A DNA stretch of 64,000 nucleotides from Flavobacteriia bacterium (GCA_015999765.1 JAECQR010000001.1:372001-436000), one strand, 5' to 3'; counted from the first letter of the stretch, positions 1 to 8,985 are shown. The notes: generated by a model from the sequence alone, not told the origin. Translations and numbers: made by a program.

Positions 1-1
1 T

Positions 2-1078
2 TTTAATAATTTATATACAGACCAACGTGTTGAAAAGGTTTGCAGAACATTATCCGAAAACGCCTTTTCCATTGAACTTATAGGAAATAATTGGGGAGGC
101 CTGCCCGAAATGACGCGCAGCTATCCCTTCTCCAGAATTATCCTCAAATCGACTGTTCTGCGGTATGCTTATATAGAATTCCAATGGAAATTATATAAAA
201 AGCTGTTGAAAAGCGCTGATAACGAAACAATTCTTCTTGCTAATGACTTAGATACGCTGCTTCCTAACTATTTGGTTTCCCGTAAACTGAATATTCCGCT
301 CGTTTATGACAGCCATGAAATTTTCACAGAAATGCCTTCCGTAAACGGGCGATTTACCCAAAAAATCTGGCGCTCACTGGAATCCTTTATCGTGCCGAAA
401 TTAAATTTTATGATGACCGCGAGCGAAAGTTATGCAGACTGGTTCCGGAAAACTTATGAAATTGATAGGCCTGTGGTCGTGCAGAATTTCCCGCTCAAAA
501 CAGATAATCCGCAAAACTACTCTATCATTAATTCGAATAAAATCATTCTTTATCAGGGAGTTATCAATCCATCCCGCGGTTTGGATAAAATGATTCCGGC
601 AATGCAGGAAATTGAAAATGCAGAGTTTTGGATCGCCGGTGACGGACCGAAAAAAGCAGAACTCGTAGAATTGACTAAAACTTTAGGTCTGAATGATAAT
701 GTTAAGTTTTTGGGGAAACTTCTTCCCGAAAAACTACGGGAGATTACCCATAAAGCAGATGTAGGACTGAGTATTGAGGAAAATAACGGACTAAGCTACT
801 ATTTCTCAATGCCAAATAAAGTTTCAGATTATATTCAGGCAAGAGTTCCTGTTGTTGTTTCAGATTTTCCGGAAATGAGAAAGGTTATCGATAATTTCGG
901 AGCGGGAGAAAAAATCCGGAACTACACGGAATTGGCTGAAAAAGTAAAGATAGTGCTCGAAAACGGCAAGCAATTCTATGAAGATTCACTAAACTGTGCT
1001 GCAGCACATCATTGCTGGGAGCAGGAAGAACCTAAAATTATTCAACTTTTCAAAACCATCAGATCTCAGAACTCCTAA
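2..1078 (+). CDS. Glycosyltransferase family 4 (group 1), 5'-truncated by window edge
   Basis: The gene encodes a GT-B-fold glycosyltransferase that likely transfers a sugar from a nucleotide donor during surface polysaccharide synthesis; the acceptor is unknown. The frame is open from base 2 without a stop, so the gene begins left of the window and the ATG at 110 is internal (about 358 codons are visible). Visible signatures are YDSHEIFTEMP in the acceptor half, and in the donor half IAGDGPKKAEL, VKFLGKLLPEKL and a region around SIEENNGLSYYFSMPNK that matches the usual donor-binding stretch. It lies 40 bases before sufE, which has its own promoter-like element. The family call is solid; the substrate cannot be read from sequence. 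Confidence 0.85.
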   Translation, partial: FNNLYTDQRVEKVCRTLSENAFSIELIGNNWGGLPEMTRSYPFSRIILKSTVLRYAYIEFQWKLYKKLLKSADNETILLANDLDTLLPNYLVSRKLNIPLVYDSHEIFTEMPSVNGRFTQKIWRSLESFIVPKLNFMMTASESYADWFRKTYEIDRPVVVQNFPLKTDNPQNYSIINSNKIILYQGVINPSRGLDKMIPAMQEIENAEFWIAGDGPKKAELVELTKTLGLNDNVKFLGKLLPEKLREITHKADVGLSIEENNGLSYYFSMPNKVSDYIQARVPVVVSDFPEMRKVIDNFGAGEKIRNYTELAEKVKIVLENGKQFYEDSLNCAAAHHCWEQEEPKIIQLFKTIRSQNS

Positions 1079-1090
1079 ACGCGAAATCCT

Positions 1091-1098
1091 TACCTTTG
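1091..1098 (+). promoter_or_regulatory. Bacteroidota -7 promoter element before sufE
   Basis: TACCTTTG followed by C matches the Bacteroidota -7 consensus TAnnTTTG and lies 21 bases before the sufE ATG. No clear TTTG -33 partner is seen, so the call rests on the -7 element only. Confidence 0.4.
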
Positions 1099-1118
1099 CA
1101 CAAATTTGAAAAAGCAAG

Positions 1119-1538
1119 ATGACGATCAAAGAAAAACAGAAGGAAATCGTAGAAGAATTTGCATTTCTGGAAGATTGGGAACAGAAATACGAATACATTA
1201 TTGATTTAGGAAAAGAACTTAGAGGGTTTCCTGAGGATAAAAAAACAGATGCTAACTTAATAAAAGGTTGCCAATCCAAAGTTTGGATTGATGCCGAATT
1301 TAATAATGGCAAACTGTTTTTTAATGCAGATTCCGATGGGATTTTACCAAAAGGAATTGTGTCGCTGCTGGTTTCTATTTACAGTGGCCATTCCACTCAG
1401 GAAATTCTGGATTCCGATTTTGAGTTTATTTCGGAAATTGGGCTTCAGGAATTTCTTTCACCTTCACGCGCCAATGGTTTGATGGCGATGACAAAGCAGA
1501 TTAAGTTTTACGCAGTTGCATACCAGCTCAAAAAGTGA
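1119..1538 (+). CDS. sufE: SufE family cysteine desulfurase sulfur acceptor
   Basis: SufE takes persulfide sulfur from the SufS cysteine desulfurase and hands it to the SUF iron-sulfur cluster scaffold in the cytoplasm. The 139-residue protein has the normal family length. The acceptor cysteine is Cys51 in the motif IKGCQSKVW, and the C-terminal half has the family's SRANGLMAM segment. It starts at an ATG 21 bases after a TAnnTTTG element. Its TGA overlaps the GTG start of the next gene by 4 bases (GTGA), so the two are probably translationally coupled although functionally unrelated. No suf genes are adjacent, so it acts with a SUF machine encoded elsewhere. Confidence 0.93.
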   Translation: MTIKEKQKEIVEEFAFLEDWEQKYEYIIDLGKELRGFPEDKKTDANLIKGCQSKVWIDAEFNNGKLFFNADSDGILPKGIVSLLVSIYSGHSTQEILDSDFEFISEIGLQEFLSPSRANGLMAMTKQIKFYAVAYQLKK

Positions 1539-2509
1539 GAACAATCCTAGCATACCGTTTTTCGGCTTTTGGTGACGTTGCGATGACGGTTCCCGTTGTC
1601 ACCGAATTTCTGGAACAGAATCCCAATGTAAAAATCGTTTTTGTGAGTCGGAAAAACTTTGGCGATTTATTTAAGGGCATTCCGAATCTTGTTTTCAAAG
1701 GCGTAAATATTGATGATTACAAAGGCATTTTCGGAATGAGAAAACTTGCACGGGAACTTACAGATGAATTTAAGCCTGAATTTGTGGCGGACCTTCACGA
1801 TGTAATCAGAACAAAAATACTCAGCAAAATTTTTAAGCGTAAAGGATTTAGGGTTTCAATTATCAATAAAGGCAAGAAGGAAAAGGAACATCTTACCGAT
1901 ATCTGGAATCTGGAAAAAGCACCGCTCAAAAAAAACACAGAGCGCTACGCTGATGTGTTGCGTGAATTAGGATTTCCGGTGACCTTATCTCATCATTACA
2001 GACCTTATTTGTCACAAAAAAGCGGAATAGGATTCGCGCCTTTTGCTCAGCACGAAGGAAAGATGCTGCCTCTGGAAAAGTCTTTTGAACTGGCAAAGCA
2101 TCTTTCAGAAAAACATAGAATATATTTTTTTGGCGGAGGAAAAAATGAGGTAGAAACGCTGGAGAAGTGGGTTGCTCAAATTCCTAATACCGAGAACGTT
2201 GCAGGCCAACTTACTTTAAAACAGGAACTCGCAAAAATAGCTGAGCTCGAAATCATGATTTCTATGGATTCCGCAAACATGCATCTTGCAAGTTTAGCCG
2301 GCACCCGCTGCATATCGGTGTGGGGCGCGACACATCCTTTTGCAGGCTTTCTTGGTTACGGGCAGCACGAAGAAGATGTGGTGCAAATAAAAGATTTGAC
2401 CTGCAGGCCGTGTTCGGTTTTTGGTGACAAAAAGTGTTACCGAGGCGACTGGGCCTGTCTGCATGAAATTAATATTCAGCAGATTATCGATAAAATTTAT
2501 AAGGATTAA
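1535..2509 (+). CDS. Glycosyltransferase family 9 (heptosyltransferase-like)
   Basis: This is a GT9 family protein, the family of ADP-heptose:LPS heptosyltransferases, and is expected to act at the inner face of the cytoplasmic membrane on LPS or a related glycan. The N-terminus RFSAFGDVAMTVPVV is the family's first strand-loop; SMDSANMHLASLAGT near residue 245 is the conserved donor-binding segment; a GATHP motif and a cysteine-rich CRPCSVFGDKKC stretch follow, as is common in Bacteroidota members. The start is GTG at 1535, inside the sufE stop; no later ATG would keep the N-terminal domain. A strong bidirectional terminator follows directly. The exact sugar is unknown. Confidence 0.88.
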   Translation: MRTILAYRFSAFGDVAMTVPVVTEFLEQNPNVKIVFVSRKNFGDLFKGIPNLVFKGVNIDDYKGIFGMRKLARELTDEFKPEFVADLHDVIRTKILSKIFKRKGFRVSIINKGKKEKEHLTDIWNLEKAPLKKNTERYADVLRELGFPVTLSHHYRPYLSQKSGIGFAPFAQHEGKMLPLEKSFELAKHLSEKHRIYFFGGGKNEVETLEKWVAQIPNTENVAGQLTLKQELAKIAELEIMISMDSANMHLASLAGTRCISVWGATHPFAGFLGYGQHEEDVVQIKDLTCRPCSVFGDKKCYRGDWACLHEINIQQIIDKIYKD

Positions 2510-2542
2510 CAAAAAATCTTTCAGATATTGAAAGATTTTTTG
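2510..2542. terminator. Bidirectional intrinsic terminator
   Basis: A perfect 13-bp stem (CAAAAAATCTTTC at 2510-2522 with GAAAGATTTTTTG at 2530-2542) and 7-base loop lie between two convergent genes and carry A/T tracts on both sides. Confidence 0.9.
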
Positions 2543-2547
2543 TTTTT

Positions 2548-3630
2548 TTATAGAAACTTATCGCTTTTTTTTAGCGTTTTTAAATCATGAATATATTCCT
2601 TGATGAGCTGATCGTTATCGCGAGGACAGATTAGAAGTGCTTTATCGGTATCCACAACGATATAATTTTTGAGACCGTCGATGATCGCCGCTTTGTTTTT
2701 ATTTTTGAACTGAACGATGTTTCCCTTCGCATTATACATAAGAATGTGCTTGGACTGCAATGTGTTCTTGTTTTCGTCTTTATCTAAGTTTTCGTAAACC
2801 GATGTCCAGCTTCCAAGATCACTCCAGCCCAGGTCTGCGGGGATTACATATACATTTTTAGCTTTTTCTAGAATACCGTTATCGATAGAAATTTTAGTGA
2901 CTTTAGGATAAATCATTTCAATACAGCTCGCCTCGCCATCGGTATTATAATCGCAACTCACGAACTGTTGAGACATTTCCTCAAGATAAAGATCGAACGC
3001 AGAAAGAATAGATTTAACATTCCAGATAAAGATTCCCGCATTCCAGAGGAAATCGCCGCTTTCCAGAAAACTTTTGGCAATTTCCAGAATTGGCTTTTCA
3101 GTGAATGTTTTCACCTTAAAATGGTCCGCATTTTTTTTCTCAATGAACTGAATATATCCGTAACCCGTATCAGGACGGGTAGGAGTGATGCCTAAAGTGA
3201 TGAGATAGTCATTTTGGGAGGCCAGATTAAATGCCAGTTCCACTTTTTGGAGGAAAACGGTTTCCTTCAGAATCAGGTGATCTGCAGGCAACACAATCAT
3301 ATTGGCGTCGGGGTTTTCAGCAGCAATTTTCTTTGCCATATAAATATTGCAGGCTGCGGTGTTTTTCATCATCGGTTCGCCTACGATATTCTTCGGTTTT
3401 AGTTCCGGTAACTGTTGTTCTGTCAGCGAGACATATTCTTTATTGGTGATTACGTAGATGTTTTCTTTCGGGACAATTTGGCTGATTCGGTCGTACGTTT
3501 GCTGAATCATTGTTCGGCCTGTACCTAAAATATCCTGAAATTGTTTAGGGAATTTCTGTGTGCTCATTGGCCAGAATCGGCTGCCGACTCCTCCTGCCAT
3601 AATAACGCAGTAATTGTTTGATTTAGACAT
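2548..3630 (-). CDS. Mannose-1-phosphate guanylyltransferase
   Basis: The enzyme makes GDP-mannose from mannose-1-phosphate and GTP in the cytoplasm, feeding GDP-sugar and surface glycan pathways. The N-terminus MAGGVGSRFWPMS is the nucleotidyltransferase signature, followed by KFPKQF, GEPMMKNTAA, VLPADH and FLWNAGIFIW. At 360 residues it is the short form and lacks the C-terminal phosphomannose isomerase domain of bifunctional ManC/AlgA. Two bases separate it from the SprT-like gene upstream on the same strand, so they are probably co-transcribed. The gene converges on the GT9 gene with a shared terminator. Confidence 0.92.
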   Translation of the reverse strand: MSKSNNYCVIMAGGVGSRFWPMSTQKFPKQFQDILGTGRTMIQQTYDRISQIVPKENIYVITNKEYVSLTEQQLPELKPKNIVGEPMMKNTAACNIYMAKKIAAENPDANMIVLPADHLILKETVFLQKVELAFNLASQNDYLITLGITPTRPDTGYGYIQFIEKKNADHFKVKTFTEKPILEIAKSFLESGDFLWNAGIFIWNVKSILSAFDLYLEEMSQQFVSCDYNTDGEASCIEMIYPKVTKISIDNGILEKAKNVYVIPADLGWSDLGSWTSVYENLDKDENKNTLQSKHILMYNAKGNIVQFKNKNKAAIIDGLKNYIVVDTDKALLICPRDNDQLIKEYIHDLKTLKKSDKFL

Positions 3631-3632
3631 GC

Positions 3633-4223
3633 TTAACTTAATTTTTCCACTCTAGCTAAAGGTTTAAAAATATACCTTTTTCCGTTGTCGAGATTAAGGC
3701 AAATATAGTTCTTTTTGCGTTTATCTTCTATGATATAAGTCTCTTTCCGGTAAATATAACGGTCGCCGATTTCTAAATCTTCGATGTATGAACTTTCGTC
3801 TTCGTAATTTTCTATGTGGAAGTATTTTACCAAATCAGGACTGGACATGAAATTGGCTTTCGGAGCTTTCGAGAATTTAAGGATGATAGGTCTTAAATCT
3901 TCAGAATAAATTGAAATGCTTTCTAGAAGCATTGTTCTAAAAGTATTTTTCCATTCCGCTCCGTGTGGTGAAATGCGGTTTCCGAAGTTTTCAAAAGCCA
4001 GAAGATGCGCCAGTTCATGGGTTAAAACAAAAAAGAACAGTTGAGGCTGCAGCGTAGAATTTATCGTAATCTGGTGCGATTTATCCGGCATTTTCCGGTA
4101 ATCGCCCAGTTTGGAATTTCTTCCTTTTGTGATTTTAATGTGAATATAATGTTCGCCAAACCAGGTTTTCAGGAAAGGCAAAGTATTTTCCGGTAAATAT
4201 TTCTGAAGGTTGGCTACAGACAT
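3633..4223 (-). CDS. SprT-like zinc metalloprotein
   Basis: The protein contains THELAHLLAFE, a HExxH zincin motif at about residues 89-93, followed by a second conserved histidine in PHGAEWK; both are hallmarks of the SprT/SprT-like family. Bacterial members are poorly characterised; the eukaryotic relative Spartan cleaves DNA-protein crosslinks, but transferring that role here is only inference. The length of 196 residues is normal. The C-terminal 70 residues form a small beta-rich segment (YIYRKETYIIEDKRKKN) resembling the zinc-ribbon position of SprT but without the cysteine pairs. It is packed between the tolC-like and guanylyltransferase genes, with spacers of 4 and 2 bases. Confidence 0.82.
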   Translation of the reverse strand: MSVANLQKYLPENTLPFLKTWFGEHYIHIKITKGRNSKLGDYRKMPDKSHQITINSTLQPQLFFFVLTHELAHLLAFENFGNRISPHGAEWKNTFRTMLLESISIYSEDLRPIILKFSKAPKANFMSSPDLVKYFHIENYEDESSYIEDLEIGDRYIYRKETYIIEDKRKKNYICLNLDNGKRYIFKPLARVEKLS

Positions 4224-4227
4224 TTTA

Positions 4228-5568
4228 TCACAGACTCAATGGAATTCCTGCATAGAAATTGAGAAGTTTCATGCTGAAGAGATAGTTATATTTAGCCTGT
4301 GCTACAGATCCCTGTGCATTGGCAAAATTATTCCGCGCACTGTTAAGATCATAAACAGTTGAACGTCCGGCGGCGAAACTTTTTTCGGCAAAATCCAAAG
4401 CCAGTTTCGCGCTTTTTTCTGCTTCCGTTGCTGCCAGATACGCCTCGTAATTACTTTCCGCATCAAACTGCGCCTGCTGAACATTTTGTAAAACCTGCTG
4501 TTTTTGCTGTAACAAAGTGGTTTTTGCAATATCCTCATTAATCTTCGACTGCTCTACCTGTAATTTTGTAATTCCTTTATTGAAAATCGGAATATTGGCA
4601 GACAAACCAAGTTGTTGCCCGAAATTGTCTTTGTATTGGGTGAAAAATTGCGACTGCTGGATCGTATTTCCGTTAAGATCTTTTGCTGGACTAAGTAGGT
4701 AAAAGTAAGAACTTCCTAATCCAGCATTGGCTGTAACAGTAGGCCAGAAAGCAGTTTTCGTCACTTCGGTCTGTGCCTCGGCTGACTGAATTCTGCTTTC
4801 CGCAGCTTTAATCTGCGGCTGGTTTTCGTAGGCTTTGGTGATAATGTTTTCTGCTGTAAAAAGCGGCGCATCCAAAATTCCGTCAACCGGAACCTCCTGA
4901 ATGTCAAAATTCTTATACTCGGGCAACTGTAAAAGCATTGCGAGTGAAAAGAGACTTCTGCTTGTGTTTATTTCTGCAGTTTTTACATTTTGCTTTTCTC
5001 TCGCCAGCGCTGCTTCGGCTTCAGCGAGAACAGTTTGGGGTGTAGTTCCGACTTCAGTTGTAATTTTAGCTCTTTTGTAGAGTCTGTCAGCATTTTCTAA
5101 AGCACTTTCAGAAATCTTGACAATTTCACGATTGAGTAAAACCGATAAATACTGCTGGGCAATCTGAAGGGATATATCATTTTTAATTCTCTCCAGATCA
5201 AATTTGCTGGCCTCAACGTCAAATTCTGTTCGTCTAATATTCTTCTCGAGTCTTCCGTTGTTGAAAACGAGAATGTCGGCGCCAACACTTGCGCTGTTGC
5301 TGAAATTATCGTTTCGGTTTGTATTTCCGAAAACATCCCGACCCTGCCCGAATGATGCATTATTATTAATATTTCCCGAAACTGAAGGAAGGTACTGACG
5401 CTTCGCGATCTGCAGCGAATTATCCTGGGTTTTGGTATTTAATGTATTCTGGATGACCTGCAGATTATTTTCAAGCGCATAATTCACACATTCCTGAAGC
5501 GACCATTTCTTTTGTGAAAAAGCGAGAAAGGAGATAAAGCTCAGCAAAAGGACCGCAGTTTTTTTCAT
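4228..5568 (-). CDS. TolC family outer membrane efflux protein
   Basis: This is a TolC-family outer-membrane channel of 446 residues with a cleavable signal peptide (MKKTAVLLLSFISFLAFSQ). The mature start KKWSLQECVNYALENNLQV is the typical TolC opening helix. Long Ala/Gln/Glu-rich helices (around SAEAQTEVTKTAFWPTVTANA) and the second repeat ending in AARNNFANAQGSVAQAKYNY fit the alpha-barrel repeats. It would pair with an inner-membrane ABC or RND pump and a periplasmic adaptor, but neither is adjacent, so the transported substrate is unknown. It heads a minus-strand run with the SprT-like and guanylyltransferase genes. Confidence 0.92.
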   Translation of the reverse strand: MKKTAVLLLSFISFLAFSQKKWSLQECVNYALENNLQVIQNTLNTKTQDNSLQIAKRQYLPSVSGNINNNASFGQGRDVFGNTNRNDNFSNSASVGADILVFNNGRLEKNIRRTEFDVEASKFDLERIKNDISLQIAQQYLSVLLNREIVKISESALENADRLYKRAKITTEVGTTPQTVLAEAEAALAREKQNVKTAEINTSRSLFSLAMLLQLPEYKNFDIQEVPVDGILDAPLFTAENIITKAYENQPQIKAAESRIQSAEAQTEVTKTAFWPTVTANAGLGSSYFYLLSPAKDLNGNTIQQSQFFTQYKDNFGQQLGLSANIPIFNKGITKLQVEQSKINEDIAKTTLLQQKQQVLQNVQQAQFDAESNYEAYLAATEAEKSAKLALDFAEKSFAAGRSTVYDLNSARNNFANAQGSVAQAKYNYLFSMKLLNFYAGIPLSL

Positions 5569-5614
5569 GGGAAATTTTAAAGAATAAGACGCAATTTTTA
5601 TGATTTTGTTACAC

Positions 5615-6001
5615 TTATGCCTTCAATTCGTTAATTCTCGACACAATCGGCATTGAAAATATTCCGCTTTTCTGCAGATAGGTTTCGTAAAAACCCTTTG
5701 CCTTCGCCGCGAGATCCGGACTTGGATTCTCCTTATTTTTAAAATAGAACAGATGCCCCAAAAGTTCAAAATATGGAATATGGTGCGCTGTGTCTTTTGT
5801 GCTTATCAGATCTGTGATTTCGGCGCTTGATTTGAGAGCAAGTTCTTCGAAACTCATTTTAAAAGTATCTCTCATGTTGGTGTCGAAAACACGTTCGAGT
5901 TCAGTAAGATCACCTTCGTTTTTTCCTCCTAAAATCATCTTTGAAAGGAATTCTGAAAACTGTTTTACAATTCTGATGATGTAATCTTTATCGTGTATCA
6001 T
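5615..6001 (-). CDS. Conserved hypothetical protein (helical, DUF6483-like)
   Basis: A 128-residue, mainly helical soluble protein with no signal peptide, membrane segment or recognisable catalytic motif. The N-terminus MIHDKDYIIRIVKQFSEFLSKMI resembles a small family of unknown function (DUF6483-like, from memory and not verified). It lies 10 bases downstream of the SpmAB-like membrane protein on the same strand and is likely co-transcribed with it. Function unknown. Confidence 0.6.
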   Translation of the reverse strand: MIHDKDYIIRIVKQFSEFLSKMILGGKNEGDLTELERVFDTNMRDTFKMSFEELALKSSAEITDLISTKDTAHHIPYFELLGHLFYFKNKENPSPDLAAKAKGFYETYLQKSGIFSMPIVSRINELKA

Positions 6002-6011
6002 ATTGAATTTT

Positions 6012-7415
6012 TTAAGCGAAGAAAATATAAGCTAAAATAATGGAAGTAATGATCCCCACAAGATCCGCCAAAAGCATCGCTGTTACGGTGTATCTTGTGT
6101 TTTTAATGCCAACCGCTCCGAAATACACCGCAATTACATAAAAGGTGGTATCTGAACTTCCCTGCAGCACGGCGGCTAATCTTCCCTGAAAACTGTCGGC
6201 CCCGAAAGTCTGCATCGTATCCACCATCATTCCCCTTGCGCCGGATCCGGAAAGCGGTTTTATCAGAGCGGTTGGTAAACCGTCTACAAATCTGGTGTCG
6301 AAACCTACCACTGCTGCTACCCATTTCATTCCGTCAATTAAAACATCAAAAACTCCGGAAGTTCTTAGCAAAGAAATAGCGATAAGCATCCCCACCAGGT
6401 AAGGAATGATTTTCACACAGGTCCAGAATCCTTCTTTCGCGCCGTCAACAAAAGCATCGAAGACATTAATTTTTTTATACACTGCACCAATAACAATGGC
6501 GAAGAAGATGAGCAGAATAATTCCGTTGCTCAAAAGCATACTGAAATTATCGAGGCCTTCTTTTGTAAGTTGCACCAAATAAACCACCAATAATCCCACG
6601 ATCACAGATATTCCGCCGACGTATGCGATGACAGCCGGCTGAAAAAGATTGATTTTCTGATGAATAGAAACGATTATCATCGCCGCCATAGTTGCCGCAA
6701 AAGTTGCGATCATGCAGGGAAGAAAAATATCTGTAGGAGTGGCCGATCCCATAGAGGCACGGATTGCAATAATTGAGACAGGAATCAGTGTTAAACCTCC
6801 GGCGTGCAGGCACAGAAACATAATCTGCGAATTGCTGGCCCTTTCTTTATCAGGATTTAAAGTTTGCAGACTTTCCATCGCTTTCAGTCCGAAAGGCGTT
6901 GCCGCATTATCCAGACCTAGTAAATTGGCACTGAAATTAAGCAACATATGTCCGAATGAAGGATGGTTTTTTGGTATCTCGGGAAATAATTTAGAGAAAA
7001 ACGGCTGTATTAATCTCGATAACAAATTGATTCCGCCGGCTTTTTCGGCGATGCTCATGAAACCCATAAAAAGTGTCATAATTCCAATCAAACCAAGACA
7101 GATTTTCACTGCGGTTTCTGAAGTTCCGATAACGCCATCGGTTTCCTGAACGCGATAAATCTGAACCTCAGATTTTGCAGAATCTGTTTTATAATGAACC
7201 CTGTTTTGACCAAAATCCGGCTTTGCAAGAAGTTGGCTCTGGATATCAGGATTCAGTTCAGTTATTTTTTTGGAAGCAATCTGCACAGTGTCGCCGCTTT
7301 TACCGACCACCATATCGTTGTAAATCGCTTTATAATTGTCTGAAAATAAATATTTTATACTTGCAACTAAGATGGCTACAATTATAAATGCACTCCAAAT
7401 TCTGCTTAAAACCAT
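6012..7415 (-). CDS. Fused SpmA/SpmB-like nucleoside-recognition (Gate) membrane protein
   Basis: A 467-residue polytopic inner-membrane protein built from two nucleoside-recognition (Gate) domains. The N-terminal half (LSRIWSAFIIVAILVASI, then SIAEKAGGINLLSRLIQP and NLLGLDNAATPFGLKAME) corresponds to SpmA, and the C-terminal half (DAFVDGAKEGFWTCVKIIPYLV, then SGSGARGMMVDTMQTFGADS) to SpmB. In Bacillus these are separate proteins needed for spore core dehydration; here the organism does not sporulate, so the fused form probably transports a small solute. An extra-membrane insert of about 70 residues follows the first helix. It is upstream of a DUF6483-like gene. Family call firm; substrate unknown. 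Confidence 0.87.
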   Translation of the reverse strand: MVLSRIWSAFIIVAILVASIKYLFSDNYKAIYNDMVVGKSGDTVQIASKKITELNPDIQSQLLAKPDFGQNRVHYKTDSAKSEVQIYRVQETDGVIGTSETAVKICLGLIGIMTLFMGFMSIAEKAGGINLLSRLIQPFFSKLFPEIPKNHPSFGHMLLNFSANLLGLDNAATPFGLKAMESLQTLNPDKERASNSQIMFLCLHAGGLTLIPVSIIAIRASMGSATPTDIFLPCMIATFAATMAAMIIVSIHQKINLFQPAVIAYVGGISVIVGLLVVYLVQLTKEGLDNFSMLLSNGIILLIFFAIVIGAVYKKINVFDAFVDGAKEGFWTCVKIIPYLVGMLIAISLLRTSGVFDVLIDGMKWVAAVVGFDTRFVDGLPTALIKPLSGSGARGMMVDTMQTFGADSFQGRLAAVLQGSSDTTFYVIAVYFGAVGIKNTRYTVTAMLLADLVGIITSIILAYIFFA

Positions 7416-7501
7416 TGCTGAAAATTTTGTTAAAAATAACTAAAAAGTTTATGCAATTGGGGTGAGTAGCCAAAAATTTTCTTGGATAAATAAGCAGTGG
7501 C

Positions 7502-8545
7502 TTAAAAAAGTTTTAATTGCTGGTCTTTACTGCCCGTGAAATTTTCAGTAGAAAGCTGTGTGATTTCTTTATCGGCGAAGAATTTTCGTCTGCCTAAAGC
7601 AAATGTGTCGTGAATCATTTCGGCAATATTTCCTTCCCCCTTATAGCGTTCATGAAATCTTTTATCGCCAAGCTTTCCGCCACGCATGGAACGGATGAGG
7701 TTCAGGACTTTCTCCGCTCTGTCGGGAAAGTTGGCGTTAATCCAGTTGATAAAAACCGGTTCAACCGTATCATTAAGTCTAACCAAAACATATCCGAATT
7801 TCTGTGCGCCCGCTTCAGAAATAGTTTTTAATATGTTAAGACTTTCGTCGCTTGTCAGTCCCGGAATTACGGGTGCCACCATAACGCCAACAGGGATCTT
7901 ATGTTCGCTTAAAATTTCAATAGCTTTCAGTTTGTTTTTTACAGAGGAAGTCCGCGGTTCCATTTTTCGGCGGATCTCTTCATTGATCGTCGGGATGCTG
8001 AACGAAACTGAAACCAGATTCTGTTCAGCCAAATGTTTCAGGATATCCAGATCTCTCAAAACCAAAGCGTTTTTCGTTAGAATAGATACCGGATGCCGAT
8101 ATTCCAGACAAAGTTTCAGAATTTTCCGCGTGATTTCAAATTCCCTCTCCGCGGGTTGATAACAGTCGGTATTACCTGAAAGGGTAATGGTTTTCGGCAC
8201 ATAATTTCTTTTCTGAAAGAATTTTTCAAGCAATTCAGGAGCATTTTTCTTGACCATGATTTTGCGCTCGAAATCTGTGCCGGCTGAAAATCCCCAGAAT
8301 TCATGCGTAGGTCTCGCAAAACAGTAAGAGCAGCCGTGTTCGCAGCCTTGATAAGGATTCAGGGAATATTCCATCTTTAAATCCGGGCTTTTTACGTCAT
8401 TAACAATTGTTTTAGGGAAAACCTCTGTGAAGGTAGTCTTTGTCTTCAGAAAATCGTCTTCCTCAGGTTCAAAGCTATACCTGTCGAAACGGTTGATCTC
8501 ATTTCGCTGTGCGCCCTGACCTTTAATGAAATTTTCATTGGACAT
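7502..8545 (-). CDS. PA0069/Rv2578c-family radical SAM protein
   Basis: A 347-residue radical SAM enzyme of the SplB-related PA0069 family. The 4Fe-4S ligands are Cys68, Cys72 and Cys75 in NPYQGCEHGCSYCFARP, which is the CxxxCxxC arrangement. The segment ITLSGNTDCYQPAE and later VSFSIPT are further barrel-strand motifs. The family is widespread but its substrate is unknown; similarity to spore photoproduct lyase suggests radical chemistry on nucleic acid or a nucleotide, which is inference only. It is a monocistronic minus-strand gene with a TAnnTTTG element before the ATG. Confidence 0.88.
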   Translation of the reverse strand: MSNENFIKGQGAQRNEINRFDRYSFEPEEDDFLKTKTTFTEVFPKTIVNDVKSPDLKMEYSLNPYQGCEHGCSYCFARPTHEFWGFSAGTDFERKIMVKKNAPELLEKFFQKRNYVPKTITLSGNTDCYQPAEREFEITRKILKLCLEYRHPVSILTKNALVLRDLDILKHLAEQNLVSVSFSIPTINEEIRRKMEPRTSSVKNKLKAIEILSEHKIPVGVMVAPVIPGLTSDESLNILKTISEAGAQKFGYVLVRLNDTVEPVFINWINANFPDRAEKVLNLIRSMRGGKLGDKRFHERYKGEGNIAEMIHDTFALGRRKFFADKEITQLSTENFTGSKDQQLKLF

Positions 8546-8569
8546 TAAATTGTTTTTGAAGTGCGGTTA

Positions 8570-8577
8570 CAAAAATA
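8570..8577 (-). promoter_or_regulatory. -7 promoter element before radical SAM gene
   Basis: On the minus strand TATTTTTG matches TAnnTTTG and ends 25 bases before the ATG at 8545. No convincing -33 box was found. Confidence 0.4.
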
Positions 8578-8633
8578 ATTTCTGCATCCTATTATATAAT
8601 GAGTTTTAAGGCTTCACTTTTCCACAAAAAAAA

Positions 8634-8656
8634 TCCCGAATTCGAAGAACCCAGGA
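8634..8656 (-). terminator. Weak intrinsic terminator after the small membrane protein
   Basis: On the minus strand an imperfect stem with G-U pairs around a TTCG-containing loop is followed by a run of eight T. It sits just past the small gene that ends at 8680. Confidence 0.45.
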
Positions 8657-8679
8657 TCAATGTTTATGAAGATGAAGAA

Positions 8680-8874
8680 TTATTGCATTGCTAAATATTC
8701 TACACCATGATGCCCATCATCTCTGTATCGTTTTTCAAAGTGGCGGTGAAAGTCAGAATAGTAGTCGTGGTAGTCTTTATGTTTTTTGGCAAAAAACTTT
8801 TTAACACCAAATATGCCGAGACCAACTATCACTCCGAGGCTTCCTGCCAATAATACTCCTGTTTCTTTTCTCAT
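8680..8874 (-). CDS. Small single-pass membrane protein, unknown function
   Basis: A 64-residue protein. I chose the ATG at 8874 because the next residues, MRKETGVLLAGSLGVIVGLG, form one hydrophobic glycine-rich helix directly after a short basic start; the longer frame beginning at 8928 adds a polar stretch with no features. The tail is strongly charged and rich in His, Tyr and Asp (HKDYHDYYSDFHRHFEKRY), which might bind metal or lie on the membrane surface (inference). The layout resembles YtxH-type small membrane proteins but no family was recognised. It has its own weak terminator. Confidence 0.55.
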   Translation of the reverse strand: MRKETGVLLAGSLGVIVGLGIFGVKKFFAKKHKDYHDYYSDFHRHFEKRYRDDGHHGVEYLAMQ

Positions 8875-8985
8875 TTTAATACTTTTATTTTTTAAAGTTA
8901 AGCAAATCCTATTCCTTTTTAGCAACAATTACTTTTAAAGTTTGTTAATATTGGAGCGCTGTAGTTTAATACAGTTTTAATTTTA

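Noticed and set aside
110-112. ATG as the start of the first glycosyltransferase
   Set aside because: The same frame is open back to base 2 and encodes plausible family sequence (TDQRVEKVCRTLSEN), so the ATG is internal.
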